Part shown: piece by piece, positions 25,801 through 40,800 of the stretch
Layout: each line of letters begins with the position of its first letter
Numbering within the stretch: position 1 is the first letter of the stretch
From: Rhynchonema sp. JSB1_4
Taxonomy: Eukaryota; Nematoda; Chromadorea; Monhysterida; Xyalidae
Assembly (NCBI GenBank): GCA_030248065.1
Contig: JASAMV010006009.1
Span: 28,409-92,408 of the forward strand
Length of the DNA: 64,000 bases
Direction of reading: 5' to 3'
The notes under the pieces: generated by a model
Told to the model about the DNA's origin: nothing
Database searches by the model: none
The model's input: only the letters and a program-made list of their open reading frames with translations
Program-made: the position numbers and the translations under genes

Positions 25801-28779
25801 CCCATCGTATACATTTTAGAGGCATTGGTCTAGTGTTGGGTGTTAGTTAATCATTTGGTTGGGCTGATGTAGCAGCGAGACGAGCCCAAATCGAAATTTA
25901 AGCCAACCGCCGGCGTCTTAGATGCTCAATTGGGCATATGCTGATTGAGACCCCAACCCTTTTAAGCAATTAGATTAGACCATCCCGCTCGGACATGCTG
26001 CTATAATAAATGGCTCCCAGAAGTGCGTGCCCAAAACTATTAGACGGACGGAGGGGACACCACTTTGTACAAACGCTGGTGTTGTTTGGGGGCATGACGC
26101 ATTTGTTACAATGCACTCAAAAGGCTGTTTTTTGAAGAAAAGCTGTGATGACATGTGCACCTACTGTACCTACATGTGTTCAGAACCGCTCTGAATTTCA
26201 ATTATTGCTCAATTCAAGTGTTACTGTTTTGGCACATACAGTATAGGCAGACGCTAGACGATGGCAGCTGTTATAGTCCACAATAGTTGTTCCAAATTTA
26301 TCCGCACAGAGAAAAACATAAACAGTAATGATGACAAGCTTATTGGTCGCACAATGACTATATGAGAACCCACCCAAAAAGTTTTCCTGAATTGACAAGC
26401 CGGAAAATAACATGGCGCCACGCGACAACCTGCTCATCACGCCCAAACATGTAGTAAACGGAATATTTTATTATTTTCAATTGAAAATGTTTTGACATGA
26501 CATATACAGTAAATTCAAATGGCGCAATGGTTTAGAGTGAGCCTGAAAATCAAGGTGGCCTTTGTTGAACTCTCGTGTGGTAATTGTGCGACAATCAGCT
26601 ATGTACCTAATGCTGTGCAGGTGTTTGCAAAGCTACACTGAAAATGTGAAGATTATAATATTGGTATATGCTATAATTTACATTGATTTGCTTTTTTGTC
26701 AAGAAACGAGGAATCACACAGAACACCCATGCCTTTCCATCGCAAAAAAAACCAGAAAGATTAAAATATAAATCAACTTGTTCCGAAGCTCATTTTTGCT
26801 TACGAAAAAAAGGTTTGTCAAAGTCATCAAACGAAAAAGAGGGATGGATAGATAAGGGCTTCACAGAGCTGAACTTTGGATCTGAAAAAATAGACAGGAA
26901 CGAAGGCCACCCTCACACAAGGTGTAGAATAGAAACAATGAAATCGAAGTTATAGAGTACAAAAAGGATGAGTTGCCTTTGAGCTTTACAGTATCCAACA
27001 AGTTTATTAAGTCGTTGTGCGCCTACAATAACTAGAGGAACAGCAGCGAGCGATGGTAATGAAAGCACACATGTGATGCACAGTGAATTTATTAGCTTTT
27101 CCCTGTCACATGCTAAGTCTAATCTTTGTGTTGTCCACACATGTCGTGAGTGGTGTCTGGCCCATTTCAAGCGGATAAAATCGATAATGCGCTTAATTAC
27201 AATGTGCCTTGACACTCAAAGGATCAGATGGTATTCGTAAATCAATGGGTATGTCCAGAATTATTCAATGTGCATAGCCCTGGTGGTTCCATAGTTTAGT
27301 TCCTACACGTGTACGGGGCATGGTGTGCACAAAATGACAGTGTACCTATGACACTCAATGTGCATAATATTATGAAGCTGGGTAGCTGAATACCCATCTG
27401 GATAAAACCGGGTATACCTATGGATAGAGAGTATCACCAGCACAGCTACATACATATGTATGTACCATATGCATATAACCATCTCTACATGAATGTGTAT
27501 GTTTTGCGCATTACTGGCTAATATCTATGCTCTGAAGCTGGTTGGACGGCTGATGCTACTTGCACACATTGAGCACCGCAGTGGCTTACTTGGGGCTTGA
27601 TGGAAAGTCGGACAACATAGATGCATAGATGTCGAGCATGGGCGTCATACCTCGGCTTCGGCTTGTGTATTCGGCAGCTCGAGTATTCTAGAAGTTGCCA
27701 CAGAGTTGCCCGAATCTACCCACTACACCCTGTATCAGTTATGCACAATACTTGAACATGTGCCATGTATATGTACGAAGCGCGTGCATTAGTGCAATCA
27801 GTTGTCGATGACAACACCAGCAGTACGCACCTACACCACCTAATATTCATGAGCCAACGGTGTGCACCGGTCGGGCGCCCCATCCGATCGAAACTACCGG
27901 AACCCTGATCACACAAGGACACGAGCTACATCTACCGTAACCCGCTGGTGCACGTTGGACCAAATGACATTGAACCATGACACAGAGCCAGAGTGTGCAA
28001 AAGACAGTATCACACATCACATAAATACTGTATGTAACATTGTAAGCCGCTCTGAGCGTCAAACCTCGGCTCAGCACGATGCTTTGAAACTCATGTAACC
28101 GGCGAGCGTCTGGTTGCGAGCCAGTGTTATATGAAAACACACTCACTTATGAGATTATGGTCACTGCTCGGCGGCTTATAGGACATCATCTGGGCCTTAA
28201 TAACGTGCAAACATGCAAAGCTGGTGCACCAAGTCCTCAAACAAGGCTCAAATGGTTAAAGTCCGCAGTGAGCATTCATACAGTATGTACCACGTGAGGG
28301 GCGAAGACAGGTTCATACCGGTTCACCGACCCAAAACTGGCTTTGTAAAATTCTCATTTTCTCAGAAACTTCGAGTGCCTCAATGGCTGCGATCTTAAAT
28401 TATGTCGACACAAAGTCAATGCTGACTTTAGTATGGGTCTTGTCTGATGCGTTGCCTGGTTGATAAAAACGAGACAAAACTTCCTGCGCTTTGTGCCACC
28501 GCAAGGTTCTGCACGCAAGCTACTCACATCCAGCAAGCTCTTTTCCAAGAAGTAAATGATGCAAAACAGACAGGGGATAAAAAGAAATTCGTATGCAAAG
28601 GACTATGGGTGGCACAAAATAAGTTCATTACAAGAAAACTGTGGACGGATACTGTATTATGCGCATTTATTTCCCGCAGTGCTTGTTGATCCCCGACTGT
28701 TTTCAACTTTCTACGTGAAAGCAGCCGCATCGCATAACCCAAATTGGCGAGCTTTCGCACAGTGAGTGCTGTTGTGACT

Positions 28780-28836
<57 letters not shown>

Positions 28837-31800
28837 CCAACCTGTTGCACTTCAGCGGTGGTGCTTCTGAACAGCTCAATGTAGCGACTGCCGATCGTCT
28901 GTTTGTGTTTGGCGAGCGCCTTGGCCGCGTCCTCCTCGCACGCGAACAACACGAACGCGTCACCGGTCGCACGACCGTCCGCACGATTCACGAACAGAAT
29001 ACCGGACTCGCCGTCGTGCACCTTGATAAATCAGGCACGAAAACTGTACTGTACCCTAGTACTTACTGTACATGAAACATCAACAGTCAGAAGGTGTTTA
29101 GTTATGAACACGTTCATGAGGACGAAGCGCACGAGCTGTTTGTGACGTTTGTGTTGGAATGCAAATCAGTTGCTTAAAAATGTGCATAACAGAATAAACT
29201 GGTGTAACTGATGGCAGTTCTGAGGCTCAGTTTTATAGTAAACAACAAACTACCGTGTACCTCGCATCCGTCGGAAGTCGGCGTCTGGTTGCTGGAGTCA
29301 TCACCATTAGCTTCAGACGTTGAGCGAAAAAAATCGATCTTAAAGTCAGAGAAACGATGTTCAAATAATATTAACCAAGCATGTAGGTAATGGTATGTAC
29401 CTACAGGGTGGCCCAAAAAATGGAAACCTTTTTTGATGAGCTGCGATCTCGGCCGCAGGGGAACCCAAGGAACGGGTTTCACCTCGATCGGCAGCCCAGG
29501 CGATCTAATGTACCTTATCCTTATCATGCTCAAACATGATATGCTATTTGATCTTGCACTACGCTAGAAGGCAAATTAAGTGCACCTTTGGCTGCGGGCA
29601 ACAGGAAACGAAAGAACGCGTGCATCTTAAGGTCCTTCACGGAACAATCAATAGCTGAAAAAGTTTACTGAACCATATTCTAGTACAAAGTAGTAATTCG
29701 CTTCGGCTTTCAATCGAGGGGCAACACATACATCAGGATCAGGGTCCCCTTGCGGCCGAAATGCAGGCTCATCAAAAAAGGTTTCCATTTTTGTTGGGTC
29801 ACCCCGTACATGTCTTACACGCGCTTGCATTTCCCCCATTTTGCTCACAGACCAGAGTTCGCTGCTCCCTTCCATTAAAAATCCACGAAAAGCACTAAAC
29901 GATGTGCATCGACAATACAAACACCATTTCCCAGATGCAGTCAACAAAATGATAACAAAACCGTCCGGTGTTGCTATTTGTAAAAAATAAACTCAGTATA
30001 AAAAGTGTAAAGTTGCAATCTCAGCACTTAGAATTAACGATAACATCAACGACAACAAAAAACTAACAATTTGAGCAGCGGTCGCGTCATACGGTAGTCC
30101 GCGCATACGTACGATCACCGCAGCCCCTTTCTGTAGGAACTCTTGAGCCTCCGTGTTGTTCCCTGAAACAACAAGGTAAATTATCTTTGGCAGTCTCAAT
30201 GGTGAGAATTGAATTGCTCGCAACAGGGGAAATGGTCACAGGTCATCATCAATTTTTGTCCTATAACGTTCGCCCTTGGCTCACCATTTGGATTTAGGAC
30301 AAGGATTGGTTGAAGCCTCCGTTTCGCCGTCAATACAACACCAGGAATGAGATGCAAGAATGCACAGCCCCCAGTGGGGGCTTATTCGGGGGGACACACT
30401 TGGCATTCTCATGTACTGTAATTAAAAAAAACAACTTCAGAGCTAGAGCCACACCTATTGGGTCGAATTCCCGAATGCGCAATCGAAATCAAACACGCGC
30501 GGCTTATTGCTTCTGCGCAACGTTTCCGAGAGTCTCATCACGTGTGCCACGTTTCAACGTTTGGTTGAATGCGTTTGCGCAATGCAATTCACCGAGTGTG
30601 TTTGATTGCTGTGGCGCTTTCGGGAATTCGACCAATTGAACTCACTCGTGTAATATGGCATGATGATGACAACTTTCAATCCAAGATTCTGTTTTGCTCG
30701 TTCAGGGCATTACCCTTGTCGACGCAAGATAGGGGTGAGGGTGTGTGGACCGAAGAAACAGTTTTGTACAATTGATGAACCAACCAACCAAGCCAACCGA
30801 GTTGCCCAACCCAACCGGATAGAAACAATAATGCCAACCTATGGATACATGTGCATATGTATGGTAAGGTGTGCAAGATTAGTTATGCGTGTACAATATA
30901 AGAGTGAGATTTTTGTTTTTCACGAAAAAAAATCTACTTTGGAATTCAGTGAATCTGGGCTAAGTACTGTAACCCATGTATAGCATCACTACGTACTGCG
31001 CAGTGTATTTTCATTTTATATCGCATAATTGCGTGCACTTGCAAGTCTCGGAAAAAACACCTGGTGCACCATTGCAAGTCCACGTCACCCTAAAACAAGC
31101 CAGTAACAGATAAAACGTGTGGGTTTATGCACAAGAAATCCCGAAAACTAAAAAAATATCTATAGCATGGTATCGGTTGGTCGAATATTATTATGGCGTT
31201 GCACATCGGCTATACTCAGGCACACAGTAGTGGTGAACATCACATCAAGTAAGAAGCAACAGATTTTGGAAGTCATTTTTTTGCGAAGCAGCGCCCAAGG
31301 CATGCCCAGATTACACACATAGGGCAAATCCGTGGATATACAAAAAATGGGCCACTGTAGAATAAGCAAGCAATGTCATGCTTGGGCAGATATCTGACAT
31401 GGCATTTACAGTATGTACAAGTAAAGGTGTATAGCGAACACTTTTGAAAGGCAGGTGCCAGACAGCTCTTGTACACGTCTGCAGCTCAGCTAGTACAACA
31501 ACCAGGTAAACCATTCGTTCGTTACCCAAAATCAATTTGAAAAGAATTGCAAATCGCTCCGTGTGCAGTTTGTAAGGGGGCACAGTACCTAATGCCTAAT
31601 ACGTAGCCCAACCGAAAAGTACAAGTTGTACACAAAGCAGGTGGTCTTTTTATAGTGGTTACCACGTTCAGGCTAGCCAATATTACAATGCTTGCCTACA
31701 ATACCGTAGTCAGCTCATGCTGTACGTCTTCCATCGATGTTATGTGTTGCCTCTATATGTAGCTCATGAACAAATAAATCTGGATGATGCTCGAGGGGTG

Positions 31801-34800
31801 TATAAATGGAAAGTTGCGATCCAGATTCGTGCGGATGAACACCTACTAACTGTAGTAGGGTTGGTGGGTGCATGTGTACCTACTAGGTGTTGAGCCCCAT
31901 GCACGTGCATGTTCCCAAACACATGTGCTTATATATACGTAGCTTGAAAAGGCTTACAAACGTCGGTTTAGGTGCACTTCGACTCGCCACAACAGCGGAT
32001 TTTGTGTGCAAGCGACACCTGACCTGTTTGATGTTGTTGCAGCTGTGCCGCCACTACCAATACACATACATTAGCTTGCGTACCACAAACTGTAATAAGC
32101 TAACATTAACATCGACTGTACAGAAGAGCGCACAGTGTGCCACGCAATTTCGGAAACATTGACCAAAATCAATATCTCTGTCGTGGAAACAGAGTGAATT
32201 CTGTGGGGAAAGCAAAAGATGATTTCCCTACGAGCTACGACTGAATTCGGCACAGTTGCGCACTGCACTCAACACGAGGTGAAACTGACACCACACGATC
32301 TGTCCGTGAACTTTCCGTTTCTTTGACGTGTTTGTTTCAAACCCAAATGAATTTCCCACGAAACTTTTTTTGTGTCAAACAGCATTGATATGACCAAAAA
32401 TGATTGGAAAATTTATCATGAATAAAAAGTGCTCCAAACGAACGTGGCCCACGCATAGCTTGTTGTTGTCGTTGATTTCGATTTTCTAAATCAAGGTTTG
32501 GTGTTTGTAATTCAACTGCGCTGAGGTCCAGCCGATGTTGGTGCTTGTTGTCAATTTTAATAATCAATTTGTTGAATATTATTGACCAATAATAGCAATA
32601 TGATATGATGATACTTCAAATCACCCGTGGAACAAAACAGAGAGCGGTTTACCCGTCAGCGAAGCAAAAATTTCTTGACCACACGCGAAGCAAGTGAATT
32701 AACCAATTTTGCAAATATAAACCCTGGAAAAGTGGGAGAGAATATGTTTTACACTATTTTTGGGTCGATAGTTAAATGAAATTAAGCATGTTAGTGTTTG
32801 GAAACTGGCGTTCGTCGCAGTCATAAAAAGCTTAGCATAAAATGCAGACAGTGAACTTGAATGGAAAGTTGCTGCGAAAATAATTTTGACACATTAGCTC
32901 CTTGAAAGGGCTGGCGTTGCACGCGAACAGTCATAATAGCTAAACGTGGGATCATGCAGTGCAAGTTTCAAGAGAACAAGCAACTCTCACAAAACAATAT
33001 AGGTTATAAAATCATTAATTTTCGTGTAATCGTTTGACTAAAACCCAAGAACAATCGGCTAAGATCCAACCGCGCACAAGAGCGTCCACAATGCAGATCG
33101 CCTAATCTCTGTGTTTTGTCGCAGACGCGTGCGCTATAACGAGGGTCAACCGGTCATAAAGGGACATAATTGAAAAGCCGTTGAGATTGTGATTGACCTT
33201 CGTTTTGTGTCGTCAATAACAAGGAAACAATGCAAACGATCTTAGAAACAGAACGTTATGAAAAATGATTGCAAACATGCGGTTGTTTAGAGAATACAGA
33301 CTTGTTGAGCAGCAAAGAGAAGAGTACAGCAGAATCAATGGCGATAAGACGAATATGAAAGTCTGACACTGCGCGGTAACAGAGTGCTGTAGTTCGTGTT
33401 CAGCGGTTTCCAATTGCTGGTTTCGAACTTTAGGTTAACCTCATTGCGCTTCTAACTGTTTGGCGTTGTCAAACAATACGCGCAGGAAGGGTAATTTCCT
33501 ATGTTTCTGCCGTGTTTAGTGTGTATGGTGTGGGTAAACACTGGGAATTTTTGATAAACGCACATAAAAGGAGACAGAAAAATTAGCTTGACAAATTGGG
33601 GCTCCAACTGTCACAAATTTGAAGTCAGATCAATCGGTCTAGCCATATAGACTCAGCTCCAACGATACATTGTTTTTGACGCGCTTAGCAATCTTTGTTC
33701 AAGAAAGTTTTCCCGGGCTTTCGTGGCTATTTTTGGTGTTAGAGACACGTCAGCTTTTGAAAAACGTTGATTAACGCTGTGATGCAACAAAAATAGCATA
33801 ATTTTGATAATAAAACCTGTTGCGGACTAAAAACTTAAAGAGTATGGTCTGTTTGATACAATGCCGTGTATTCTTGCCTTGTGTTCACTCGTGTGAATCT
33901 CAAATACGAAACCGCAGGTATTGATATTTTTCAATACACAAGTGTACCTAAAGGCAGGAATAAAACATAGATATCAAGAATGTAAATATGTAAATTTTTT
34001 CAGTGACGGTGGATGAAGCCACACACGACACACAAGCGAACACTACATCAGTTGGAGCTGTTGCTTCATCTCAGCGATTGCATGATGTTTCACAGAATCG
34101 ATTAAAAATAACAAATCACACGACGGTATACCCACCCAGCAGAACGTCTGGTGACCACGTGGCAAAAATGTAAAGTACAAAATTGACGTCTACTGTAATA
34201 AGCTGCTGTGCTCAGCGCTCCGCCCAAAATGCTTGCAAAGGGGCGTTGTGTGATAACAAAATTTATGGAGCAAACGGCCGCGCTCTACCGCTACTGCCCC
34301 AAATAATGGAGGCTGTTCAGATTAGTACACGGTTAGATTTCAGGTACCGTCACCACTTGTTCTTGGTGCTGCTGAAATAGTACCCAAAACCGAAGGCGTA
34401 TGTTCATGTTACTGCCACGTTTACGTATATGCGTTCATGTACAGGTAGGGTACTTAGCGATTGTTCGGGCCGGGTTGTCGGTCCGGTTTTGGATGCATGT
34501 TCATGTTTTCAACTTCCAAAGTTGTGGCGTGTAACCTGCAACAACGGTCTATACAAACAACGAGCGCATGCAATTGGTGACATGGACACCCTATTTGTTG
34601 TGTTTAGACCTGCACAACGCAAACGCGCTAATACCTGATTTGTTCAGCTGGCGCCTGTTGTAAACGCACACTGACCTAACGCAGTATTCTACGCATGCTT
34701 CGTGCCATGGTATATGGTAATATCAGCGCAGCGTTGGGTGATCAGCCAAGCGCACAGGTTCATTTTTTGGTTTTGAACAACCAGCATTAGCAGGAGGGCC

Positions 34801-37800
34801 GTGTTACTCGAAAAAAATATTTTTTTTGATCGATTCTTTCTCTTGCAACGGTTTCCAGAATATGTTGCGATATGTGCACAGTACTAGCGCGATGCGAAAA
34901 AACACACAGGCGAATAAAACAAAATGCAGCACACGAAGCTCATGATTAAAGTTCGAGTGAAAGCAATGTTTGGTGTCGGTTTCTATTTCAATAATAACTC
35001 TCAGCATGCAGTGTCCTAAGTTCAGTTACAGATCCCTAAGCGAACACTGACAACATACATTACAAACTGCACACGACAACACAACGAAAACAGGTAATTT
35101 TGCATGAAGAGTGCAAGTTTTTCGACGAACTTCGGGCATGAATTTTGATGAAGTTTTTATTTGCGTGAATATAATGTGCGCATAGAGGAGCATCATACAA
35201 TGTCCGTGCGAGCGTTTGTGGACCGTACGTGTACCTAAAAAACAGCTGCCGCAAAATGGTTTTGTCGTGCAATAATACCTGATGCAGCAGCGGTCTCGTT
35301 TGCTGTTTCGGGGGAAAGCCTTCTCTCTCTCTTCGGAATTTATATGCGTGGTAAATGCTTTCTGGTGGTAAATGTTGGAAATCGGGACCGTAGTTGCAGC
35401 TCACCTTGCTGGATCAGGTAGAGTCTAACTAAATTCTGTGTGAAGAAGGCGAAATGCAACTTGCTAACGATCCTACAGAAGTTCCACGTGTGGTGCGCTT
35501 AAACTTCCCGGGAGTAAGCGTGTTGAAAATATCGCTGGATGCTCGTATTAAAAACCTTGGTCACTGTGCGTGCCGAAAACCTACTATGTATCGGTGTCCA
35601 TTATGAGAAACTGCATGGCTATGACTGCATTGACAGCATTATGAGTATCCGTGTTGAAAACTTCTGTGGGTGTGCGTGTGAAAAACCTCCATGATTAATG
35701 TGATGAAATCTAACGTGTTGAAATCCTCCATATCTGTAAGGATGCTTGCCGAAAGCCTCAATAAGTGCTCATGTTGAGAACCTTTATGCGTGTGTTATGT
35801 TGAAAATCTGGCGTGCTTAACACCGTGCGTGTTGTATAAGCCAGTTGAGTGTGCATGCTGAAATCTAAAGCGTGTTGAAAATTCAATCACTGCGCTTGCG
35901 GGAACAATCTATGGGTGATATTTTCGAAACGGTGTAAAGGTCAGTTGGGTGTAAAGGTCGGTGGAAAGCTCGGTCGACAGCTCAGTGTGATAGACCTCGG
36001 TGTAAACTTGAAACATTCCACGTTAATAACAGGCAATGTTTCACGTTTACACCAGCTCCCACCACACCAACTTACACCGACCTTTACGCCCACACCACAC
36101 CTCAAAATTCCACCTGTGGCGTGTAAAATCTCAACGAATGTGCGTGCTGAAAACCTCGTGTGAGTGCTCGACCCTGATGGGTATTCCCCGTGTTGAAAAC
36201 TTTTGTAAATGTGCGCATCGGAGAAACGTCTAAATCTGCGTGTCAGTAAGCTTTGTGTCCTTTGTTAAGGGCGCGGCCATGCAAACGCGGGCGCGGGTCG
36301 CGGGTCAGAAAAATATTCTATGTTTTAGACCCGCTCCGCGTTTGCATGGCCGCACGTGCGGGCGCGGGGCGCGGGTAAGAACAATAATATAAGTACCAGT
36401 CCCGCGTCCGCGTTTGCATGGCCGCACTTGCGGGCGCGGGTCGCTGGTCAGAAAAATATTCTATGTCCCAGACCCGCGTCCGCGTTTGCATGGCCGCACT
36501 TGCGGGCGCGGGTCGCGGGTCACTCGAAACATTTCTTTGGCTGGGCTTGTAGCGCGCGAAAACTGTAGTGTTTTAAAGCAGACGAACTGTTTAGACTAGA
36601 CGCCACAATAAATTCTGTTCTTTAGTGCAGTGCATTATGCCGGCTGTTGGCCAGAGAGTAATGTTTAAGCCTTCCCTGTTGCCTGCCACCAATATCATGA
36701 AACATTCCCACGTGCGCGTGTTCTTATTGTGTGTTTTGCTGTGATACGTGTCAGTTGGGCTGTGGTTGCTTTGTGAGTTGGCAGATTTACGTGGCTGTTG
36801 GAGATAAAGCACTGTTTAGTGAACGTCGTGTGGTTTTGGGTTTATTTGTGGGGCGTTTGTGTTTCGGGGTCATATTGCAGAAACAAAGAAATAATACACA
36901 CATCACCAACGCAACAAAACTTCAAACTCTAGGGTAGGAACATCACACTGAAACTAAGTGCGAAAAATTGAAAATGTGAGCATCAAATGTCACAATAAAA
37001 CCATGATTTGTAGGTGGTGGCTCTGAAGAGGGCCGTTGGGTTAGGATAAGTGGACCGAAGTCCAACGGTTCAGCGGCTACACATTGTTGTCATCGAAGTT
37101 GCGGTTGTGCAGACGCCGATCTAATAATGCCCCCTCGGCGTCCAACAAGCGCACGATTGTGCAGCGGGTGGCGTTGTGAGCCAATTTCGTCATGATGGGG
37201 ATTCGGTCGTCGCACACGAACACGGGCAGACTGCGACCGTGGAAATGGGCGACCGGCAGCTGACACACAAACAAATGCAGCTGATTAAATAGACGACTGC
37301 GAGTGCATGTATGCGACGTAGGCTCTACGACGCTGATTGGTTCACCTCTGCGTGCTATACATTCTTGTTCTAGTGCACGTGCACGACCAGGCCCGTGCCA
37401 CCCAAATGCAGTCAAATTAATTCACACAACCACTTACATACTTCATAACTGCTTGTTGCATTCAAACAAAATCAATTAAACAAAAATTTCAGCCCCCTCC
37501 TTTTTTTTTAAAAAAAAAAAAACAAACATTTATTTCCTGCGACCAACTAAAAATTTTCTTTCTTTAAACCCTTCCGTTTCCCCGCCCCACAACCCCACCC
37601 AAAAAATTTTCGCGCCCCCCCCCCGCCCCCCCCCCCCCCCCCCCCCCCCCCCCAACAAACCCACCCCCCCGCGTTTGCATGGCCGCACCCTAATGAAGCA
37701 CCCGTACGGTATCGTATCAAATGGTGGTTGGCTGACGGTATGCACGTTCTAAGCCTTTACTGTCGGTTTGTATTTACGCGGAATGCCATCCCATTGCTGG

Positions 37801-40800
37801 ACAGTTTTGAACACGTCGTCGCCCTAACGTCGCACATAGTCTCCACAACGCAACAAAAGTGAACATTCCCCAGATTCACTGCGGTTTTATCAATTATAAC
37901 CAGGCAATCGTTCTGTGTTTGTGAAATTAAAAGCGAAAGTGCATATGGTCTGCCAAACAATGCGGAGGTTTCTGTTCTATCACAAAGTGGATGATAGATT
38001 AATTACATATAATATGTACATGCCCAATAAAACAGTCAACGCGACGCGCTGCAAATATTTATTTTTATTCATTTTTGCGCGAATTCCGCGTGAAACCAAA
38101 CCTGTCAACAAACCGGACAGCCACAGATATCGTGTCTGACGCGGTGGGAATCCCGAATAAACATCTGAGCATGATCCTGGATGTGCAAGGAACAACGGTT
38201 CCGTTCCACATGGATGCGGGAACACGAACTGACAGCGTTGTCGATGTCATCACGATGCACGTTGAAAACTTGTTTTGAATCGTGTTGGGCACAAAAGCCT
38301 CAAACTTTTGATGATACCATGGTACTTTTTGCATGTGCATATTGATTGATCACCGTTTTGCGGATATGTAGTTACTGTGTATTTGAATACTAGCGCATCC
38401 AATGAATATTGTTATTTGGTGAAGCAAACTGACATGGCAGTGATCCAGTGAGAGGGGAAACTTAGCGCGCGCACAACAGAGGTCGCAATCGGGCCGGGCC
38501 GGGCCGCGATTTTGGGCTTTTGGCTCGGGCCGGGCCGGAGATTTGGAGGGTCGGGCCGGGCCGGGCCGGGCACCCCGGCCCGAAGCTTCTGAAGTGACTT
38601 ATTTTACTGAAAAAGTAGGGATTTTTTAGTCAAAAATACTAAAATTTCTGACGGATTCGGCAAGTAAGTGATCAGTACAGTATTGTCTATCTGACGACTT
38701 TTTCATGGAAAACAATGAATTTTCAACCAACAAATGGATTCAAAAATCGCAAAAATTATGACAAAAATTGGGTCTGAGCCAAAAATTCGGGCTGGGCCGG
38801 GCCGGAGATTTGGGGGCTCGGGCCGGGCCCGGCCGGCCAAACCCGGCCCGATTACGACCTCTGGCGCACAACCAAAAACACCGAAACATAAACACCCGAA
38901 ACCGAAGATGTGTTTCGACGTTGGTGCGTAGGTTTATGTTTCGGACTTTGTGTTTCTGATCTACTGCATCTGTGCGCCCATAAACCAGAAAGCGCAACGC
39001 ACTGGTGTCATAGTGATTACACAAGCGCAGGAATTGATCTTCACTCAGATTATGGAGGGACAATGGCACAACACGAACAGAGACATTCAGTAAACAAGCA
39101 GTTGTAGTAGCTGGATGGGCAAGTCGGTGTGGCTGATGTTCACAAACTACAGAGATAGTCACCCACTTACCAGCGGCTACGTTGATGAAATCCTCTCCGG
39201 TGGCCCTGTATATTTCGAGGTATCGATTGCCCATAAAATGCCGATGTCGTTTCAATGCTAGGTCGCGATGTTCGATCGAATCAAATCGAACCAGCGCTTC
39301 ACCGTTACGTCTGCCTTGTGAACTCAGGCACAACGCAACCCCGCCACTGAAACATCACCGTTGTTTTATTTCAGTATTGTATACAGTATCATTTTATTCG
39401 TTATTCTCTGTTGAATTGTGATCCAGTATGGTCAAATATGTATCAACCAGGTGATTCAAGGTGACCGATTGGTGCGCGAGATTTGTGGAGACTGTCTTTC
39501 TTCTTTTGGTATCGATCCACCTCTCCCCAGTAACAAAGTGGCGTGTTGCATTCCCCCGACATAGTCAGCAGCAAGTGTGCCCAATCCCTCGAATTTCTCT
39601 CGTCTTGCACCCGACTGAGTTGATGCGTCCATACTGAGTTTACAGGCCAAACACCGCTCGTATAACTATAGTACAGTATCTGCACTGTACCGCAACATCA
39701 TGCAGCCCTATGACACTGCCCCCGTCATCAATTAATGACTTTGACTGTCAATTCGGCCCCTGGGGTCTAAGACGCCTAGCATTGATAAATTACGGTGTTA
39801 TACACCGTTAAAAGACAAATTATGTAAATCCTCGGTATCACCTCACAGTATACTAGAAAAATATCACTGTCTTTACAAAACAAAAAAGTATTTTTTTTGT
39901 CTGATGAATGATCTTTTCGAGATGGAGCGTGCGGCACTATCTTCAAAACCATTTCCATCAAATGAGGCCCAGGTCCCCCAGAGTGTTTTTGTGGTCCTCC
40001 ATTAAATTGGTTGCAATTGCAAGTCTATAAATATATGTTCGTAACGGTGGTGCGCCCGTTGGTAGGTATATTACATTACCTACATGGTGCGCGTTTGCAG
40101 TCATCAAGGACATGCGATTTTAAACTTTCATCACTTGCACTCCCAAACCGTGGGACGTTTTTCTCTAACAAATGACCTTTCTCGCGTTTCCATGTACTGT
40201 ATACCTACTCTGACTAGAGGAGCTACATACATTTGTAGGCATTTTTTGTCGCCCGAAAACCCGTACTTTTTGCTGTCAGCGCGAAAACAACGATCGCATG
40301 TGCGGTCTTTGACGCGAACTAATCTGTGAGTTTATTGCAATTTATGCACCACTCGGAGCCGAGAAATAACAGCAAAAAGTTTATAAATCGGTTTCGTACT
40401 TTATGATGGTAACGTGCATGTTCAGCTCACGATCCCGATGAAGCGCACGGGTAGAAGAAAACATCTGACAAATGACAAATATCCGAATTAACAAAGGAAG
40501 ACAAAAACACTCACGGAGCGATATTTAGTCCAATGAAAAACTGAGCAACGTCTTGGTCCGAAGACTGCCACGGTAGACCTCGGGCACGTACCACTGTGTT
40601 GTGGTCGATTTGGTCGGTCTTCAGGCTGAAACAACTCGGGCGTGAACTTAACAAAAGCAAAAATTTGAAGCATATATACCTACCTATATGTCTCAAAACA
40701 ACCGTCCTACTCCCGAATTTTCAGGTCGTAACTTTCGTTGCTGACTGGATTTTATTCATTTTCGGCACAAGCGAATCACAAGGTGATTTTGAATACTACG

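Larger units (their letters stand above)
36270..37690. mobile_element. 1.4-kb TIR element with GC-rich subterminal repeats
   Basis: GCGCGGCCATGCAAACGCGG at the left and CGCGTTTGCATGGCCGCACC at the right form the ends. The left side also carries about three tandem copies of a roughly 90-nt GC-rich unit (CGCGTTTGCATGGCCGCAC, GGGCGCGGGTCGCGGGTCAG) with AATATTCTATG between them (36270-36520). The interior has an exon-like coding fragment (37077-37259) and a low-complexity tract (37440-37670). No transposase recognised, so it is probably non-autonomous. Confidence 0.55.

Noticed and set aside
38075..38278. Plus-strand frame with [16 protein letters not shown], reminiscent of a retrotransposon aspartic protease
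   Set aside because: The catalytic DTG/DSG triad reads DAG, and no flanking reverse transcriptase or LTR is visible, so the resemblance is too weak to call.
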